This document shows, in pieces, positions 1 through 9,160 of a stretch of DNA of 64,000 bases. The translations under genes were made by a program, and so were the position numbers. This stretch comes from Burkholderiales bacterium. Lineage in GTDB: Bacteria > Pseudomonadota > Gammaproteobacteria > Burkholderiales > Ga0077523. How positions within the stretch are numbered: position 1 is the first letter of the stretch; the number at the start of each line of letters is the position of its first letter. The stretch is from NCBI GenBank assembly GCA_022843925.1, contig JALHMS010000008.1:1-64000 (forward strand), written 5' to 3'. Below the pieces are notes generated by a model that did not search any database, was not told the DNA's origin, and was given only the letters and a program-made list of their open reading frames with translations.

Positions 1-2
1 TC

Positions 3-692
3 GTCGTGGGCTACGGCAAGGCAGCGGTGGTCCACGGGGTGTCGTTCGACGTGCGGGCCGGCGAGTTCGTCGTGCTGCTGGGGCGCAACGGTGCGGGCAA
101 GAGCACGATCCTCCATGCGCTGTCCGGACTCATCCCGAAGCGCGGCGGGCGCGTGACCTTCGAAGGTGCCGACATCACGGCCGCGATCGCGCGCAAGGTC
201 GTGCAGGCCGGCGTGATCCAGGTGCTGGAGGGGCATCGCGTGTTCCACTCGCTCTCGGTGGAGGACAACCTCCTCGTGGGCACCTACGTACTTTCTCCGC
301 GGGGCGACCGTTCGAAGCTCGACCGCATCTATTCGATGTTCCCCGAGATGGCGGAGAAGCGGCACGACGCGGCGTCGCGACTCTCGGGCGGACAGCAGCA
401 GATCCTCGCGGTGGCGCAGGGCGTGATCGGCGAACCGAAGTTGCTGATCCTCGACGAACCCTCGGGTGGTCTCGCGCCCATCGTGATCGATCGGATCCTC
501 GACGTGGCCGCGCAGCTCTGTCGCGAAGGCATGTCGATCCTGCTCGTCGAGCAGATCGTCGAGAAGGCGCTCCGCCACGCAGACCACTGCTATCTCGTCG
601 ACACGGGCCGCATCGTCGGCGATGGTCCGGCCGATACGATGCTGGGCAGCGCGGCGCTGCACGAGGCCTATCTCGGGCGATCGTCGGGCTGA
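3..692 (+). CDS. livF: Branched-chain amino acid ABC transporter ATP-binding protein (5' partial)
   Basis: This is an ABC ATPase of the LivF type, one of two cytoplasmic ATPases that power periplasmic-binding-protein-dependent uptake of branched-chain amino acids or related amides and carboxylates. The sequence shows the Walker A motif GRNGAGKST, a Q-loop near QVLEGHRVF, the ABC signature LSGGQQQ, Walker B LLILDEPSGGLAP and the short C-terminal region without a regulatory domain that is usual for LivF. The open frame runs to the left window edge. Family members normally have about ten more residues before the VGYGKAAVVHGV segment, so the true start lies outside and the GTG at base 6 is unlikely to be the start. 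The permease and LivG partners would lie upstream. The exact substrate cannot be told. Confidence 0.9.
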   Translation, partial: VVGYGKAAVVHGVSFDVRAGEFVVLLGRNGAGKSTILHALSGLIPKRGGRVTFEGADITAAIARKVVQAGVIQVLEGHRVFHSLSVEDNLLVGTYVLSPRGDRSKLDRIYSMFPEMAEKRHDAASRLSGGQQQILAVAQGVIGEPKLLILDEPSGGLAPIVIDRILDVAAQLCREGMSILLVEQIVEKALRHADHCYLVDTGRIVGDGPADTMLGSAALHEAYLGRSSG

Positions 693-717
693 TCGAGGTT
701 CGGGGACGCCACGAACG

Positions 718-743
718 CCGAGGGCCGCTTTCGCGGCCCTCGG
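718..743. terminator. Bidirectional hairpin terminator
   Basis: A perfect 11-bp stem CCGAGGGCCGC / GCGGCCCTCGG encloses a TTTC loop. It lies between the stops of two convergent genes (livF ending at 692 and the PEP-CTERM gene ending at 767), so it can serve both. There is no long T-run on either side, as is common in very GC-rich genomes. Confidence 0.75.
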
Positions 744-766
744 TGGCTGGAACGTTTCGGACAGGT

Positions 767-1456
767 CTATCGGCGGCGGCGCGTCATCGCGAGCAGGGCA
801 AGTCCTCCCGCGAGCATTGCCCAGGTCCCGGGTTCCGGGATCGGGGGCGGCTGAAATGCCACCGTGCCCGAGAAGAACTGGCCGAAGAACTCGTTCTCAC
901 CGAAGGACGGCGCAGTCGTCTCCACGATCGATACGCGGTCGAACGGACTGTCGGTCCAGACGCCGACGAAAGCCGCCGTGTCGTTGTCCGGATTGAACGA
1001 GAAGCTGCCCACCGACACGCCGCCCAGGCTGAGCGTCACCGTGAAGGAGGAATCGACGAAGGGCGCGTTGAGATTCGGGTCGAACTCCGGCTCGACGATG
1101 TCGAAGCCGAACGAGAAGACGGGATCCATCAACGCGATCTCGAGGTTCTCGGGACCGCTGATCGCGATGTCGGCGCCGGGCAGGCGGGCCGTCCAGTCCT
1201 GGTTCACGGCAGCCGCGACGCCACCCGTGCCGCTGAACAACTCCGTTGCGCCGGAACCCAGGGTGACCGTGACCGAACCTGCGGCGAGGATGTTGCCTGC
1301 GACCTTGCCGATGTCGGCCAGTGGCCCGCTCGCGCTGGTGGCACCCGACTGCGCCAGAAAGGTGCTCTTCTCCGTGAACACCGAAAGGTCGGCCAGGCTC
1401 GGCAGGCTTGCCGTCGCGAGCATCAGACCCAGGAGGCTGCGTTGAAAGGTTTTCAT
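767..1456 (-). CDS. PEP-CTERM sorting domain protein
   Basis: The 229-residue exported protein starts with a signal peptide (MKTFQRSLLGLMLATASLPSLA) and ends in a canonical PEP-CTERM tripartite signal: PIPEPGTWAML, a hydrophobic stretch and the basic tail TRRRR. PEP-CTERM proteins are processed by an exosortase (EpsH/XrtA family) and usually reach the cell surface or exopolysaccharide matrix. No exosortase is present in this window. The middle is beta-rich and low in cysteine, with no domain I can name. I chose the ATG at 1456 because AGGGAAG lies seven bases upstream and the signal peptide follows directly; the track ORF extends 91 codons further without support. Confidence 0.85.
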   Translation of the reverse strand: MKTFQRSLLGLMLATASLPSLADLSVFTEKSTFLAQSGATSASGPLADIGKVAGNILAAGSVTVTLGSGATELFSGTGGVAAAVNQDWTARLPGADIAISGPENLEIALMDPVFSFGFDIVEPEFDPNLNAPFVDSSFTVTLSLGGVSVGSFSFNPDNDTAAFVGVWTDSPFDRVSIVETTAPSFGENEFFGQFFSGTVAFQPPPIPEPGTWAMLAGGLALLAMTRRRR

Positions 1457-1566
1457 CTTGTTACTTCCCTCTGCACGGCGGTTACCGGAGAGGCAACCGT
1501 CCTGAACCTTGCGGCCGCTGCGGGTGTTCCGCGCGTCGCCGTCTGTGGAGGCTCGATACTTCCCTA

Positions 1567-1581
1567 ACACGTAGCGTGCCA
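1567..1581 (-). promoter_or_regulatory. Possible sigma-54-type promoter of the PEP-CTERM gene
   Basis: Read on the minus strand, TGGCACG is followed by four bases and GTGT. The -24 element matches the sigma-54 consensus fully, while the -12 element is poor (GTGT instead of TTGC). It would give a leader of roughly 100 bases. PEP-CTERM systems are known to associate with the PrsK/PrsR two-component pair and RpoN, which is why the match is reported. Confidence 0.3.
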
Positions 1582-1694
1582 GTGACGCGAAGTCTCTGAA
1601 CCTGTTGATCCGGTTGCAATAATTGCCGAGCGGCGGTAGCCCTACCACCGAATCTGTCAACCCGTCCGACACGAAGGACGTACCGCTTCGATGG

Positions 1695-2201
1695 TCACCG
1701 AGGGGTTGTCCGGCGGGCTCGCCAGGCACGCAGCAGATTCCCCGATTCGGTGATCTCGCGCGGTGTCATCCCCTCGTCGACCAGCCGCTCGCGGGCTTCC
1801 CGTGCCTTCCACCAGCCGTTCTCGGTGGCTGCGGTGAACCACATGTGGGCACGCGCCCTGTCGCGGGTCACGCCATCGCCCTTCGCGTACATGTGTCCGA
1901 CGATGTACTGCGCGTGGTTGTGACCGCCCTCGGCGGCCCGTTCCATCCATGTGGCAGCGATCGCGAGATCGCGGGATGTCCCTTCGCCGCGCGCGTGCAT
2001 CAGGCCCAGGTGGAACTGGGCTGCCGTGCTCCCCGCCTCGGCTTCGGGGCCCAGCATCCCGGCGGCCTCGGTGAAGAGACCCCGGTCGTAGAGCGAGATG
2101 CCTTCGGCCACGCGACTCTGGTCGTCGGCCTGCGCTGTCCGCCCGGTCGTCGCGAGTGCGCCCGCGAACGCGAGGATCAGGAGCCATCGGGCGCCGATCA
2201 T
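1695..2201 (-). CDS. Exported Sel1-repeat (TPR-like) protein
   Basis: The 168-residue protein has an N-terminal signal peptide (MIGARWLLILAFAGALATTGRTAQA) followed by about three Sel1-type alpha/alpha repeats, seen as AAQFHLGLMHARGEGT, HAQYIVGHMYAKGDGV and a terminal AHMWFTAATENG unit. Sel1 repeats are protein-protein interaction scaffolds, often periplasmic. The ATG at 2201 overlaps the TGA of the upstream DUF2970 gene (ATGA), so the two are translationally coupled and likely form an operon with the enoyl-CoA hydratase gene. No catalytic role is suggested by the sequence. Confidence 0.8.
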   Translation of the reverse strand: MIGARWLLILAFAGALATTGRTAQADDQSRVAEGISLYDRGLFTEAAGMLGPEAEAGSTAAQFHLGLMHARGEGTSRDLAIAATWMERAAEGGHNHAQYIVGHMYAKGDGVTRDRARAHMWFTAATENGWWKAREARERLVDEGMTPREITESGNLLRAWRARRTTPR

Positions 2202-2407
2202 TTGCGCAACACCACCTGCACGATGGTGACCAGGGTTCCGACGAAGATCGCTGCGCCGATCAAGCCGCCGATGATCGCCTGCTGCGGCGTGATCTTCGCG
2301 GCATCCTTCTGGTAATCGCTGCTCTTGCGGATGCCGAGAAAACTGAAGAAGACCGCCTTGGCGACCGCCAGCGGCGAGCTCTTGCGCTCCGGCGTCGGGT
2401 TGGTCAT
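2198..2407 (-). CDS. DUF2970 family small membrane protein
   Basis: This 69-residue protein, hidden in the C-terminal part of a longer shadow ORF, has a polar N-terminus, the segment AVAKAVFFSFLGIRKSSDYQKDAAKITP typical of DUF2970, and one C-terminal membrane helix (AIIGGLIGAAIFVGTLVTIVQVV). The family is of unknown function and is common in betaproteobacteria. The gene begins two bases after the TAG of the enoyl-CoA hydratase gene and its TGA overlaps the next ATG, so it sits in the middle of a three-gene operon. Confidence 0.85.
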   Translation of the reverse strand: MTNPTPERKSSPLAVAKAVFFSFLGIRKSSDYQKDAAKITPQQAIIGGLIGAAIFVGTLVTIVQVVLRK

Positions 2408-2409
2408 GC

Positions 2410-3219
2410 CTAGGTGCCCGTCCAATGCGGGGGGCGCTTCGCGATGAACGCGTCGATGCCCTCGCCGGCATCGTCCGCCATCATGTTGCAGGCCATCGCT
2501 TCGGCCGCCTGCGCGTAGGCCGCTTCCATGCCGACTTCCAGTTGCGGATAGAACATGCGTTTGCCCGTCGCCACCGCGACCGGGCTCTTCGCGATGATCG
2601 CCGCGGCGAGGCGCTGCACTTCGGCATCCAGACGATCCAGCGGGACGACGCGGTTCACGAGGCCGAAGGATTCCGCCGTGGCGGCGTCGATGAACTCCCC
2701 GGTCATCAGCATCTCCATCGCCTTCTTGCGCGGCACGTTGCGCGAGAGCGCCACGGCCGGGGTCGAGCAGAAGAGGCCGACGTTGATGCCGGAGGTCGCG
2801 AACTTCGCGGAGTCCGCGGCCACCGCGAGATCGCAAGCCGCGACGAGCTGGCATCCCGCCGCCGTCGCGATGCCGTGGACACGCGCGATCACCGGCTGGG
2901 GCAGGCGCGCGATCGTGAGCATGAAGCGGCTGCACTGCGCGAAGAGCGCGTCGTAGAAGTCCTTCCGCGGATTGGCACGCATCTCCTTGAGGTCGTGTCC
3001 GGCGCAGAACGCCGTGCCCTGGCCCGCGATCACCACCACGCGGATCGAGGTGTCGGCGGCGATCCCGTCGAGCGCGGTCTGCAGCTCCGCGAGCATCGCG
3101 CCGGACAGCGCGTTGTACTGCCTGGGGCGATTGAGGGTCAGCGTGCACACGCCGCCGATGGTGTCGCGAAGCAGGAGGGGTTCGGCCTGGACGGCCTGGG
3201 GGGTGAGCGTGGCGGACAT
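2410..3219 (-). CDS. Enoyl-CoA hydratase/isomerase family protein (ECHDC3-like)
   Basis: This 269-residue crotonase-fold protein probably acts on an acyl-CoA thioester in the cytoplasm. It shows the crotonase signature around TAFCAGHDLKEM (CoA-binding loop), the oxyanion-hole segment HGIATAAGCQLVAACDLAVA and the FCSTPAVALSRNVPRKKAMEML region typical of the ECHDC3-like subgroup. In that subgroup the usual catalytic glutamates of true hydratases are not obvious, so hydratase activity is uncertain. It is the first gene of a three-gene operon with the DUF2970 and Sel1 genes. A TATAAT box lies about 40 bases upstream. Confidence 0.85.
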   Translation of the reverse strand: MSATLTPQAVQAEPLLLRDTIGGVCTLTLNRPRQYNALSGAMLAELQTALDGIAADTSIRVVVIAGQGTAFCAGHDLKEMRANPRKDFYDALFAQCSRFMLTIARLPQPVIARVHGIATAAGCQLVAACDLAVAADSAKFATSGINVGLFCSTPAVALSRNVPRKKAMEMLMTGEFIDAATAESFGLVNRVVPLDRLDAEVQRLAAAIIAKSPVAVATGKRMFYPQLEVGMEAAYAQAAEAMACNMMADDAGEGIDAFIAKRPPHWTGT

Positions 3220-3256
3220 GGCGGCTCCGGTGAAACGAGAGGGTGTGATGGCGCCG

Positions 3257-3262
3257 ATTATA
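3257..3262 (-). promoter_or_regulatory. -10 box upstream of the enoyl-CoA hydratase gene
   Basis: Read on the minus strand this is a perfect TATAAT, striking in such GC-rich sequence and placed about 38 bases upstream of the ATG at 3219. No convincing -35 hexamer lies at 16-18 bp. Confidence 0.5.
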
Positions 3263-3298
3263 GTCTCCGGACCGCGACAGACCCTGCCGTCCGCAGCC

Positions 3299-6200
3299 TC
3301 AGTGCGCCTGCGGGTCGAGTGCGCCGGGATCCAGGCTGACCGTCGCCAGCCGCGGGAGGTCCAGCTCGCCAGGCGGCATGGGGCGGCTCACCAGGAACCC
3401 CTGGATCTCGTCGCATCCCAGCTGGCGCAGGAATTCGAGTTGCTCCCGGGTCTCGACGCCCTCGGCCACCACGGTGAGGCGCAGGGTGTGCGCGAGCACC
3501 ACGATGCCGCGCACGATCGCCGTGTCGTCGGGATCGTGCGGCACGTCGCGAATGAAGCTGCCGTCGATCTTCACGCAGTCGATGGGCAGTCGCGAAAGGT
3601 AGGAGAGCGACGAATAGCCGGTCCCGAAGTCGTCCACCGCGATGCGCACGCCCAGATCGCGGAAGCGCGTGAGCAGTTCGCTGCTCTGCGCCACGTTGCG
3701 CATGACCGTGCTCTCGGTCAGTTCCAGTTCGAGCCACGGCGCACCCCCGCCGGCCCGGGCGAGGGCCTCGGCGAGCCGGCCCGGCAGGCGTTCGTCGGTG
3801 AGCTGGCGGGCCGACAGGTTCACGGAGATCAACGGTACCCGAGCGCCCGCGGTGCGCCAGGCGGCGCATTGGCCTGCGGCCTCGTGAAGCACCCAGTCCC
3901 CGATGGCGAGGATCATCCCCGTCTCCTCCGCCACCGGGATGAACTCTCCGGGTTCCACGGCCGGACCGTCGGGGGGCTGCCAGCGCAGCAGGGCCTCGAC
4001 CCCCGTGAGGCGGCCCGAGCGCAGATCGAGGCGCGGCTGGTACTGCAATCGAAGCTCGCCCTGTGCGAGGGCACGACGCAGCGCCGACTCGAGCGTGAGG
4101 CGGCGACGCGACCGGATGTTCATCTCCTCGGAGAAGAACTGCAGCCGGTTGCGGCCGTGTTCCTTCGCGCGATACATCGCGAGGTCGCTGCTCTTCAGCA
4201 GCGTGCGGGCATCGTCGCCATCCCGCGGGTGCATGCTGATGCCGATGCTCGCCGTGAGGTGAAGCTCCTGCCCCGCGAGCGCGAAGGGCCTCGCCGTCGT
4301 CGCCAGGATGCGATGGGCGACGTCGGTGGCGCGGGCGGTGTCCGCCCGGTCGTCCAGCAGCACGACGAACTCGTCGCCGCCGAGCCGCGCCACGAGGTCC
4401 CCGGCATCGACCTCGCCGCGAAGCCGGTCGGCCACCTCCTTCAGCAGCAGATCGCCGACCTCGTGACCGAGCGTGTCGTTGATGAGCTTGAAACCGTCGA
4501 GATCCACCAGCATCAGGGCGAACGGCGCCTGGGGCGTGGTCCCCGCATCCAGACGTTCGCGCAGCCGGCGATCGAAGAACGTCCGGTTGGGCAATCCGGT
4601 GAGGCCGTCGTGGAACGCGAGGTAATGGATGCGCGACTCGCTCTGCTTGCGCTCCGTGATGTCGCGCATCACCACGACGACCTTGCGCTCGCCGCTGCGG
4701 TCGATGAAGAGCGAGGACGACAGCTCCGCGGGGAAGCGGGACCCATCGCGGCGGATCATCGTGACCTCGCCCTTGACCCGTCCGGTGCGGTCGCGCTCCT
4801 CGAGCATCGACGCGAGACCGGGACTCGCCGGGTCGACGATCCGCTCGCGGTCCATCGCGAGCAGCGCCGCCTCGTCGTACCCCAGGCTGCGGCACGCCTC
4901 CGGGTTCGCCGACAGGATCCGGCCGTCCGGCCGTGCCAGCAGGATGGCGTCGATGCTGTTCTCGAACATGGCCTGGTAGCGGGCCTCGCTCTCGCGCAGC
5001 GACGCCACGAGATCGCGCTGGGCCGTGAGGTCCTCGTCCACGGCGATCGCACCGTGGAAGCCGTGATGGTCGGTGAAGATCGGCACGGCGGAGTGCAGGA
5101 TCGTGCGGCGGCTGCCATCGGGCGCGAGGATGTCGACCATCTCGTTCAGCGCCGGCTCGCTGGTGCGCAGTGCGCGCGCGAGCGCCCACTCGGAGGCGCC
5201 CACCTGCTGGCCCGAATGCGTCCACCAGCCCACCGGTTCCAGCGGCCGGCCCGGCCGGGCCGGGCCATGCAGGCGTTCGGCCGCCGCGTTCATCATGCTC
5301 ACGGTGCCGTCCCGCTCGGTCATGCTCACGCCGACCGGCAGCGTCTCGACCACCTGCCGGAGCAGCGATTCGCTGCGTTCGACCGACCGCATGAGGCGCT
5401 CGCGGCTGCGCAGTTCGCGCATGAGGAGCCAGGTCAGCCACACGATCGTGGCGGCGAAGGCCACACCCACCACCGAGTACGCCGTCAGGCTGCGGTACCA
5501 GGGGCTCAGGATGTCCTGCTCGCTCACGCCGACCCAGACGATGAGAGGCCTGCCCGGCACCCGTCGTGCGGTATAGATGCGGTTGACGCCGTCGAAGATG
5601 CTCCTCAGTTCACCGGCGGCCGTGCCGAGCTTGAGGATCTCTTCGCGGATGGGGGCGGTGCTCGGGATCACGCGGCCGATCGTCGCTTCCCTGTGGGGTA
5701 TGCGCGCGATCAGTTCACCGTCCCAGTGGCGCAGGTTGATGAGCCCGTTCAGGCCCACGTCGACGCTCGCGAACACCCGCTCGAAGTAGCGCGGCTCGAC
5801 GATCGCCACGACGACACCGGCGAACGTGCCATCGGCGCCCGCGAGCCGCCGGCTCATCGGGAGGAAGGGGCGGCCCGTGGCGCGGCTCTCGATCGGCTTG
5901 CCCACGTAGAGGGCGCCGCTCGACGGTGGGCCGGTCCGATGCTGTCGGAAGTACTCGCGGTCCGAGACGTCGATGCCCAGCGTCGGCACGGTTTCCGAAT
6001 CGTGGACGATGCGACCCCGGGCGTTCACGATGAACATCGCGCGGGCGCCACCCACTTCGGCGAGGCGCGCGCGCAAGAGTGCCGTGGCCTCGGCATCGCC
6101 CATGGCGCGGCCCGCAGGCATCCGGGTCCACAGGTCGGCGACATGCCCCAGCGCCAGATCTATGGTCTGGATGGAGCGCGCGGTCTGTTCCTCGAGCACG

Positions 6201-6388
6201 CGCGCCAGGTTCCGCGTGACGAGCGCCGACTCGGCGATGTACCCGGCGCGTTCGGTGCGCAGCGTCGTCGCCAGCACCAGGGCGAGCACCGTGATCGCGA
6301 GCCCGCCCAGCACGGGCAGCAGCACCGTGAGCCGGAGCGTGCTGCCGCGCGTCGCGGACGCTGCACCGGGCACCGGCCGGAGGCTCAC
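3299..6388 (-). CDS. dCache-PAS-GGDEF-EAL cyclic-di-GMP signalling protein
   Basis: This 1029-residue inner-membrane sensor is predicted to make and/or degrade cyclic di-GMP. Domains in order: membrane helix at about residues 17-42, an extracytoplasmic Cache-like sensor (about 45-295), a second helix (about 301-325), a PAS domain (340-460), a second PAS/PAC domain (465-580), GGDEF (590-755) and EAL (765-1015). The GGDEF motif is intact (RLGGDEF, about 669-675). The EAL domain keeps [18 protein letters not shown] and the KID/EGVET segments expected of active phosphodiesterases. I chose the GTG at 6388, which overlaps the ackA stop (GTGA); the 56 codons upstream in the track lie inside ackA. 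Coupling to acetate kinase suggests co-expression; a functional tie is inference. Confidence 0.9.
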   Translation of the reverse strand: MSLRPVPGAASATRGSTLRLTVLLPVLGGLAITVLALVLATTLRTERAGYIAESALVTRNLARVLEEQTARSIQTIDLALGHVADLWTRMPAGRAMGDAEATALLRARLAEVGGARAMFIVNARGRIVHDSETVPTLGIDVSDREYFRQHRTGPPSSGALYVGKPIESRATGRPFLPMSRRLAGADGTFAGVVVAIVEPRYFERVFASVDVGLNGLINLRHWDGELIARIPHREATIGRVIPSTAPIREEILKLGTAAGELRSIFDGVNRIYTARRVPGRPLIVWVGVSEQDILSPWYRSLTAYSVVGVAFAATIVWLTWLLMRELRSRERLMRSVERSESLLRQVVETLPVGVSMTERDGTVSMMNAAAERLHGPARPGRPLEPVGWWTHSGQQVGASEWALARALRTSEPALNEMVDILAPDGSRRTILHSAVPIFTDHHGFHGAIAVDEDLTAQRDLVASLRESEARYQAMFENSIDAILLARPDGRILSANPEACRSLGYDEAALLAMDRERIVDPASPGLASMLEERDRTGRVKGEVTMIRRDGSRFPAELSSSLFIDRSGERKVVVVMRDITERKQSESRIHYLAFHDGLTGLPNRTFFDRRLRERLDAGTTPQAPFALMLVDLDGFKLINDTLGHEVGDLLLKEVADRLRGEVDAGDLVARLGGDEFVVLLDDRADTARATDVAHRILATTARPFALAGQELHLTASIGISMHPRDGDDARTLLKSSDLAMYRAKEHGRNRLQFFSEEMNIRSRRRLTLESALRRALAQGELRLQYQPRLDLRSGRLTGVEALLRWQPPDGPAVEPGEFIPVAEETGMILAIGDWVLHEAAGQCAAWRTAGARVPLISVNLSARQLTDERLPGRLAEALARAGGGAPWLELELTESTVMRNVAQSSELLTRFRDLGVRIAVDDFGTGYSSLSYLSRLPIDCVKIDGSFIRDVPHDPDDTAIVRGIVVLAHTLRLTVVAEGVETREQLEFLRQLGCDEIQGFLVSRPMPPGELDLPRLATVSLDPGALDPQAH

Positions 6389-7569
6389 GGTCGCCCCATC
6401 GCGAGGACGGACGCCACGTGGCGCGCGATCATGCCTTCCTCGTCGGTGGGGATCACCCAGGCGCGCACGCGGCTGTCGGGTTTCGTGATCCGCGGGCCGT
6501 GCGTCGCGTTCGCTGCAGGGTCCACGACGACCCCCAGCCACTCCGCGGCGCGGCACACCGCCTCGCGGATGCGGGCGCTGTGCTCACCGATGCCGGCCGT
6601 GAACACGAGCGCATCGACACCGCCCAGGGCGGCTGCGGCTGATCCGATCTCGCGGCCGATCCGGTAGACGAACAGATCGATCGCTGCTGCCGCGCGCGGA
6701 TCGGCGCTCGCCTCCAGCACCCGCATGTCGGAGGCGATGCCGGACACGCCGAGCAGCCCCGACTCGTGATAGAGCAGGTGCTCCACGCCGCGGACGTCCA
6801 TCCCGAACGCGTCCATGAGGTGCAGCACGACGCCTGGGTCGATCGCGCCGCTGCGCGTCCCCATCGGCAGCCCGTCCAGCGCCGTGAAGCCCATCGACGT
6901 CGCGACGCTGCGCCCGGCCGCCATCGCGCAGAGGCTCGCGCCGTTGCCGAGGTGCAGCACGATGGTCCGGCCGCGGTCGGCGTCGGGATCGACCTCCGCG
7001 AGACGCCCCGCGATCGATTCGTACGAGAGCCCGTGGAATCCGTAGCGGCACACGCCCCGATCCGTGATGCGGGCCGGCAGCGCGTAGGCCCGCGCCACCG
7101 CCGGCTGATCGTGATGGAACGCGGTGTCGAAGCAGGCCACCTGCGGGAGGTCGGGTGCCTGGGCAAGCAGAGCACGGATCGGCGCCAGGTTGTGGGGCTG
7201 ATGGAGCGGTGCGAGCGGGACGAGGGCCTCCAGCGCGGCGAGGACGCCGGCGTCGACGCGCACGGGCCCGACGAAGGACGAGCCGCCGTGGACCACCCGA
7301 TGGCCGATCCCTTCCAGCCCGCCCTCCGGCACGCGCGACAGCGCGAACGCGAGGGCGTGCGCGGTGGCGTCGTCGTGGCCGATGGCGGATGTCCAGCGCT
7401 TCTCGGCAATTGTGGTTCCATCGGCCTCCTTCGCCACGAAGTGCGGCGTCGCGGCGAGAGCGTCGATCTGGCCGTGGAGGAGCGTCCGCATGGCGGAACC
7501 GTCCCGACCGCAGAGCGAGAACTTCAGGCTGGAGGAACCGGCATTGAGGACGAGGATCGCGCTGCGCAT
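6385..7569 (-). CDS. ackA: Acetate kinase
   Basis: Acetate kinase interconverts acetate plus ATP with acetyl phosphate plus ADP and works with a phosphotransacetylase. The 394-residue protein has the usual length and the ASKHA-fold motifs: N-terminal [26 protein letters not shown], the phosphate-loop region [13 protein letters not shown] with RSVATSMG, and FTAGIGEH near the C-terminus. It lies downstream of a phosphotransacetylase-like gene on the same strand, with a 142-base gap holding a hairpin, and its stop overlaps the start of the GGDEF-EAL gene. In many betaproteobacteria this pair works in overflow metabolism or PHA-related acyl-CoA handling. Confidence 0.95.
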   Translation of the reverse strand: MRSAILVLNAGSSSLKFSLCGRDGSAMRTLLHGQIDALAATPHFVAKEADGTTIAEKRWTSAIGHDDATAHALAFALSRVPEGGLEGIGHRVVHGGSSFVGPVRVDAGVLAALEALVPLAPLHQPHNLAPIRALLAQAPDLPQVACFDTAFHHDQPAVARAYALPARITDRGVCRYGFHGLSYESIAGRLAEVDPDADRGRTIVLHLGNGASLCAMAAGRSVATSMGFTALDGLPMGTRSGAIDPGVVLHLMDAFGMDVRGVEHLLYHESGLLGVSGIASDMRVLEASADPRAAAAIDLFVYRIGREIGSAAAALGGVDALVFTAGIGEHSARIREAVCRAAEWLGVVVDPAANATHGPRITKPDSRVRAWVIPTDEEGMIARHVASVLAMGRP

Positions 7570-7598
7570 CGTCAGGCGGTCCCGGGCGGGATCAGCGA

Positions 7599-7624
7599 CC
7601 CGGCGACACGGCGGCGTCGCCGGG
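7599..7624 (-). terminator. Hairpin between phosphotransacetylase-like gene and ackA
   Basis: A 9-bp perfect stem CCCGGCGAC / GTCGCCGGG with an 8-base loop lies in the 142-base gap. It could be an intercistronic terminator or an attenuator that lowers ackA expression relative to the upstream gene. No T-run follows. Confidence 0.4.
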
Positions 7625-7711
7625 CCGAAGGGAGGGCGCGGCGGGGCGCACTTCGAGGGCAGCTTGCATCGGGTCGCCGCGCCTCAATGGCTGCACCGCA
7701 ACGGACGCACC

Positions 7712-8659
7712 TCAAGGCACCGGCGGCGCGCGGCCGTCGCGGCGGGCGCCGGCCAGGAGCGTGGCGAGGGCGCACGATGCGAGGCGCGAGACCACGGAAT
7801 CGGCGCGGCTCGTGAGCACGACCGGCACGCGTGCGCCGAGTACGATCCCCGCTGCGTCGGCGCCAGCGAGGAACGACAGGCTCTTCGCGAGCATGTTGCC
7901 GGCTTCGAGATCGGGAACGACGAGCACGTTGGCGTGGCCCGCGACGGTGGAGCGGATCTGCTTCACGCGGGCGGCCTCGGGATCGATCGCATTGTCGAGC
8001 GCGAGCGGGCCGTCGAGCAGGGCGCCGGTGATCTGGCCCCGGTCGGCCATCTTGCAGAGCGCGGCCGCCTCGATGGTGGAAGGCACGGCGGGGTTCACCG
8101 TCTCCATCGCGGAGAGGATCGCGACGCGCACCTCGGGAAAGCCGAGCGCGTGGGCGAGGTCGATGGCGTTCTGGACGATGTCGACCTTCTCGGCCAGGCT
8201 CGGTGCGATGTTCACGGCAGCGTCGGTGATGATGAGCGGTTCGCTCCGCCCGGGCACGTCCATCACGAAGCAGTGGCTCACCCGCCGCGCCGTGCGCAGC
8301 CCGGTGGTGCGATCGACCACCTCGGCCATCAGTTCGTCGGTGTGCAGGCTGCCCTTCATCAGCGCATCGACACGCCCGGCCCGCACCAGGGCCACGGCCT
8401 GCGCGGCGGAGGCATGGCTGTGCGGCGTGTCGATGATCTCGTACGCGTCGATGCCCACGCCGGCCTGCGCAGCCGCGGCGCGCATCCGGGCGACCGGACC
8501 CACGAGCACCGGCGCGATCAGGCCCTGCTGCGCCGCCTCGGCCACGGCGGCGATCGAACTCGCGTCGCACGGATGCGCCACGGCGGTGACGGCCGGCGGG
8601 AGTGTGCGGCAATGATCGAGCAGGCGATGGAACTGCGTGTGCGGGGACGGGGGGCTCAT
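7712..8659 (-). CDS. Phosphate acetyl/butyryl-transferase family protein
   Basis: The 315-residue protein belongs to the PTA/PTB family, which exchanges CoA for phosphate on short acyl groups. Family features visible are APVLVGP near residue 50, the DALMKGSLHTDELM segment, MDVPGRSEPLIITDAAVNIAP, VAILSAMETVNPAVPST and the C-terminal VPDLEAGNMLAKSLSF block. The length is that of short single-domain enzymes, like those fused to a MaoC hydratase domain elsewhere, but no such domain is present here. The ATG at 8659 overlaps the upstream DUF3429 stop (ATGA), and ackA follows downstream, giving an acyl-CoA/acyl-phosphate/acid module. Acyl-chain preference (acetyl or butyryl) is not resolvable. Confidence 0.88.
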   Translation of the reverse strand: MSPPSPHTQFHRLLDHCRTLPPAVTAVAHPCDASSIAAVAEAAQQGLIAPVLVGPVARMRAAAAQAGVGIDAYEIIDTPHSHASAAQAVALVRAGRVDALMKGSLHTDELMAEVVDRTTGLRTARRVSHCFVMDVPGRSEPLIITDAAVNIAPSLAEKVDIVQNAIDLAHALGFPEVRVAILSAMETVNPAVPSTIEAAALCKMADRGQITGALLDGPLALDNAIDPEAARVKQIRSTVAGHANVLVVPDLEAGNMLAKSLSFLAGADAAGIVLGARVPVVLTSRADSVVSRLASCALATLLAGARRDGRAPPVP

Positions 8660-9111
8660 CGGATGGCGGCCATGCCGAGGCAGGCGACGACGACGATCGT
8701 GAGACCCGCGCGGAGGCGCAGATACCAGCCCGGGATCGTGAAGCGGCCCGCCACCTGGCGATCCATCGAATAGTGGATGACGAACATCGCGCCGATGAGC
8801 GTCAGGCCCGACGATGGCGTGATCAGCAGGCCCACCCACGCCACCAGCGCGGGCACCACGCTCCAGCCCATGATGACCGCCCGTTCGCGGTCGGGGATGT
8901 CGCGGTGGAGCATCGCGATGCCCCAGTGCACGGCCCCGACGAACGAGAGGATCACCGCCGCGTACGTCCGCAACCACTCGAGGAGTGTCGGTCGGTACGC
9001 TTCCGGCAGCACCCACAGACCGCCCGACAGCAGCACGAAGGGCACGAGGCCACCGGCGCCGAGCCAGAGGGGGGCGGAAGGTACGGGCGAGGTCGGGGGA
9101 GGGCTCAGCAT
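8656..9111 (-). CDS. DUF3429 membrane protein
   Basis: This 151-residue protein is predicted to span the inner membrane about five times (APLWLGAGGLVPFVLLSGG, YAAVILSFVGAVHWGIAML, VIMGWSVVPALVAWVGLLI, LTLIGAMFVIHYSMDR and a last helix LTIVVVACLGMAAI). The FVGAVHWGIAM core is the hallmark of DUF3429, a family of unknown function. It starts 49 bases after the photolyase-like gene and its stop overlaps the next ATG. The start at 9111 follows the natural hydrophobic domain; the track extension of 97 codons runs antisense to other sequence and lacks support. Confidence 0.85.
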   Translation of the reverse strand: MLSPPPTSPVPSAPLWLGAGGLVPFVLLSGGLWVLPEAYRPTLLEWLRTYAAVILSFVGAVHWGIAMLHRDIPDRERAVIMGWSVVPALVAWVGLLITPSSGLTLIGAMFVIHYSMDRQVAGRFTIPGWYLRLRAGLTIVVVACLGMAAIR

Positions 9112-9160
9112 CGTGATGGGTACGGGTCCGCCGCAGTATGCCAAACGGCCGTGACGCGGA

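Noticed and set aside
2972-6667. 1231-residue ORF on the plus strand
   Set aside because: It is antisense to the GGDEF-EAL and ackA genes. Its sequence is Arg/His/Ala-rich with no domain, as expected of the complementary frame in GC-rich coding DNA.
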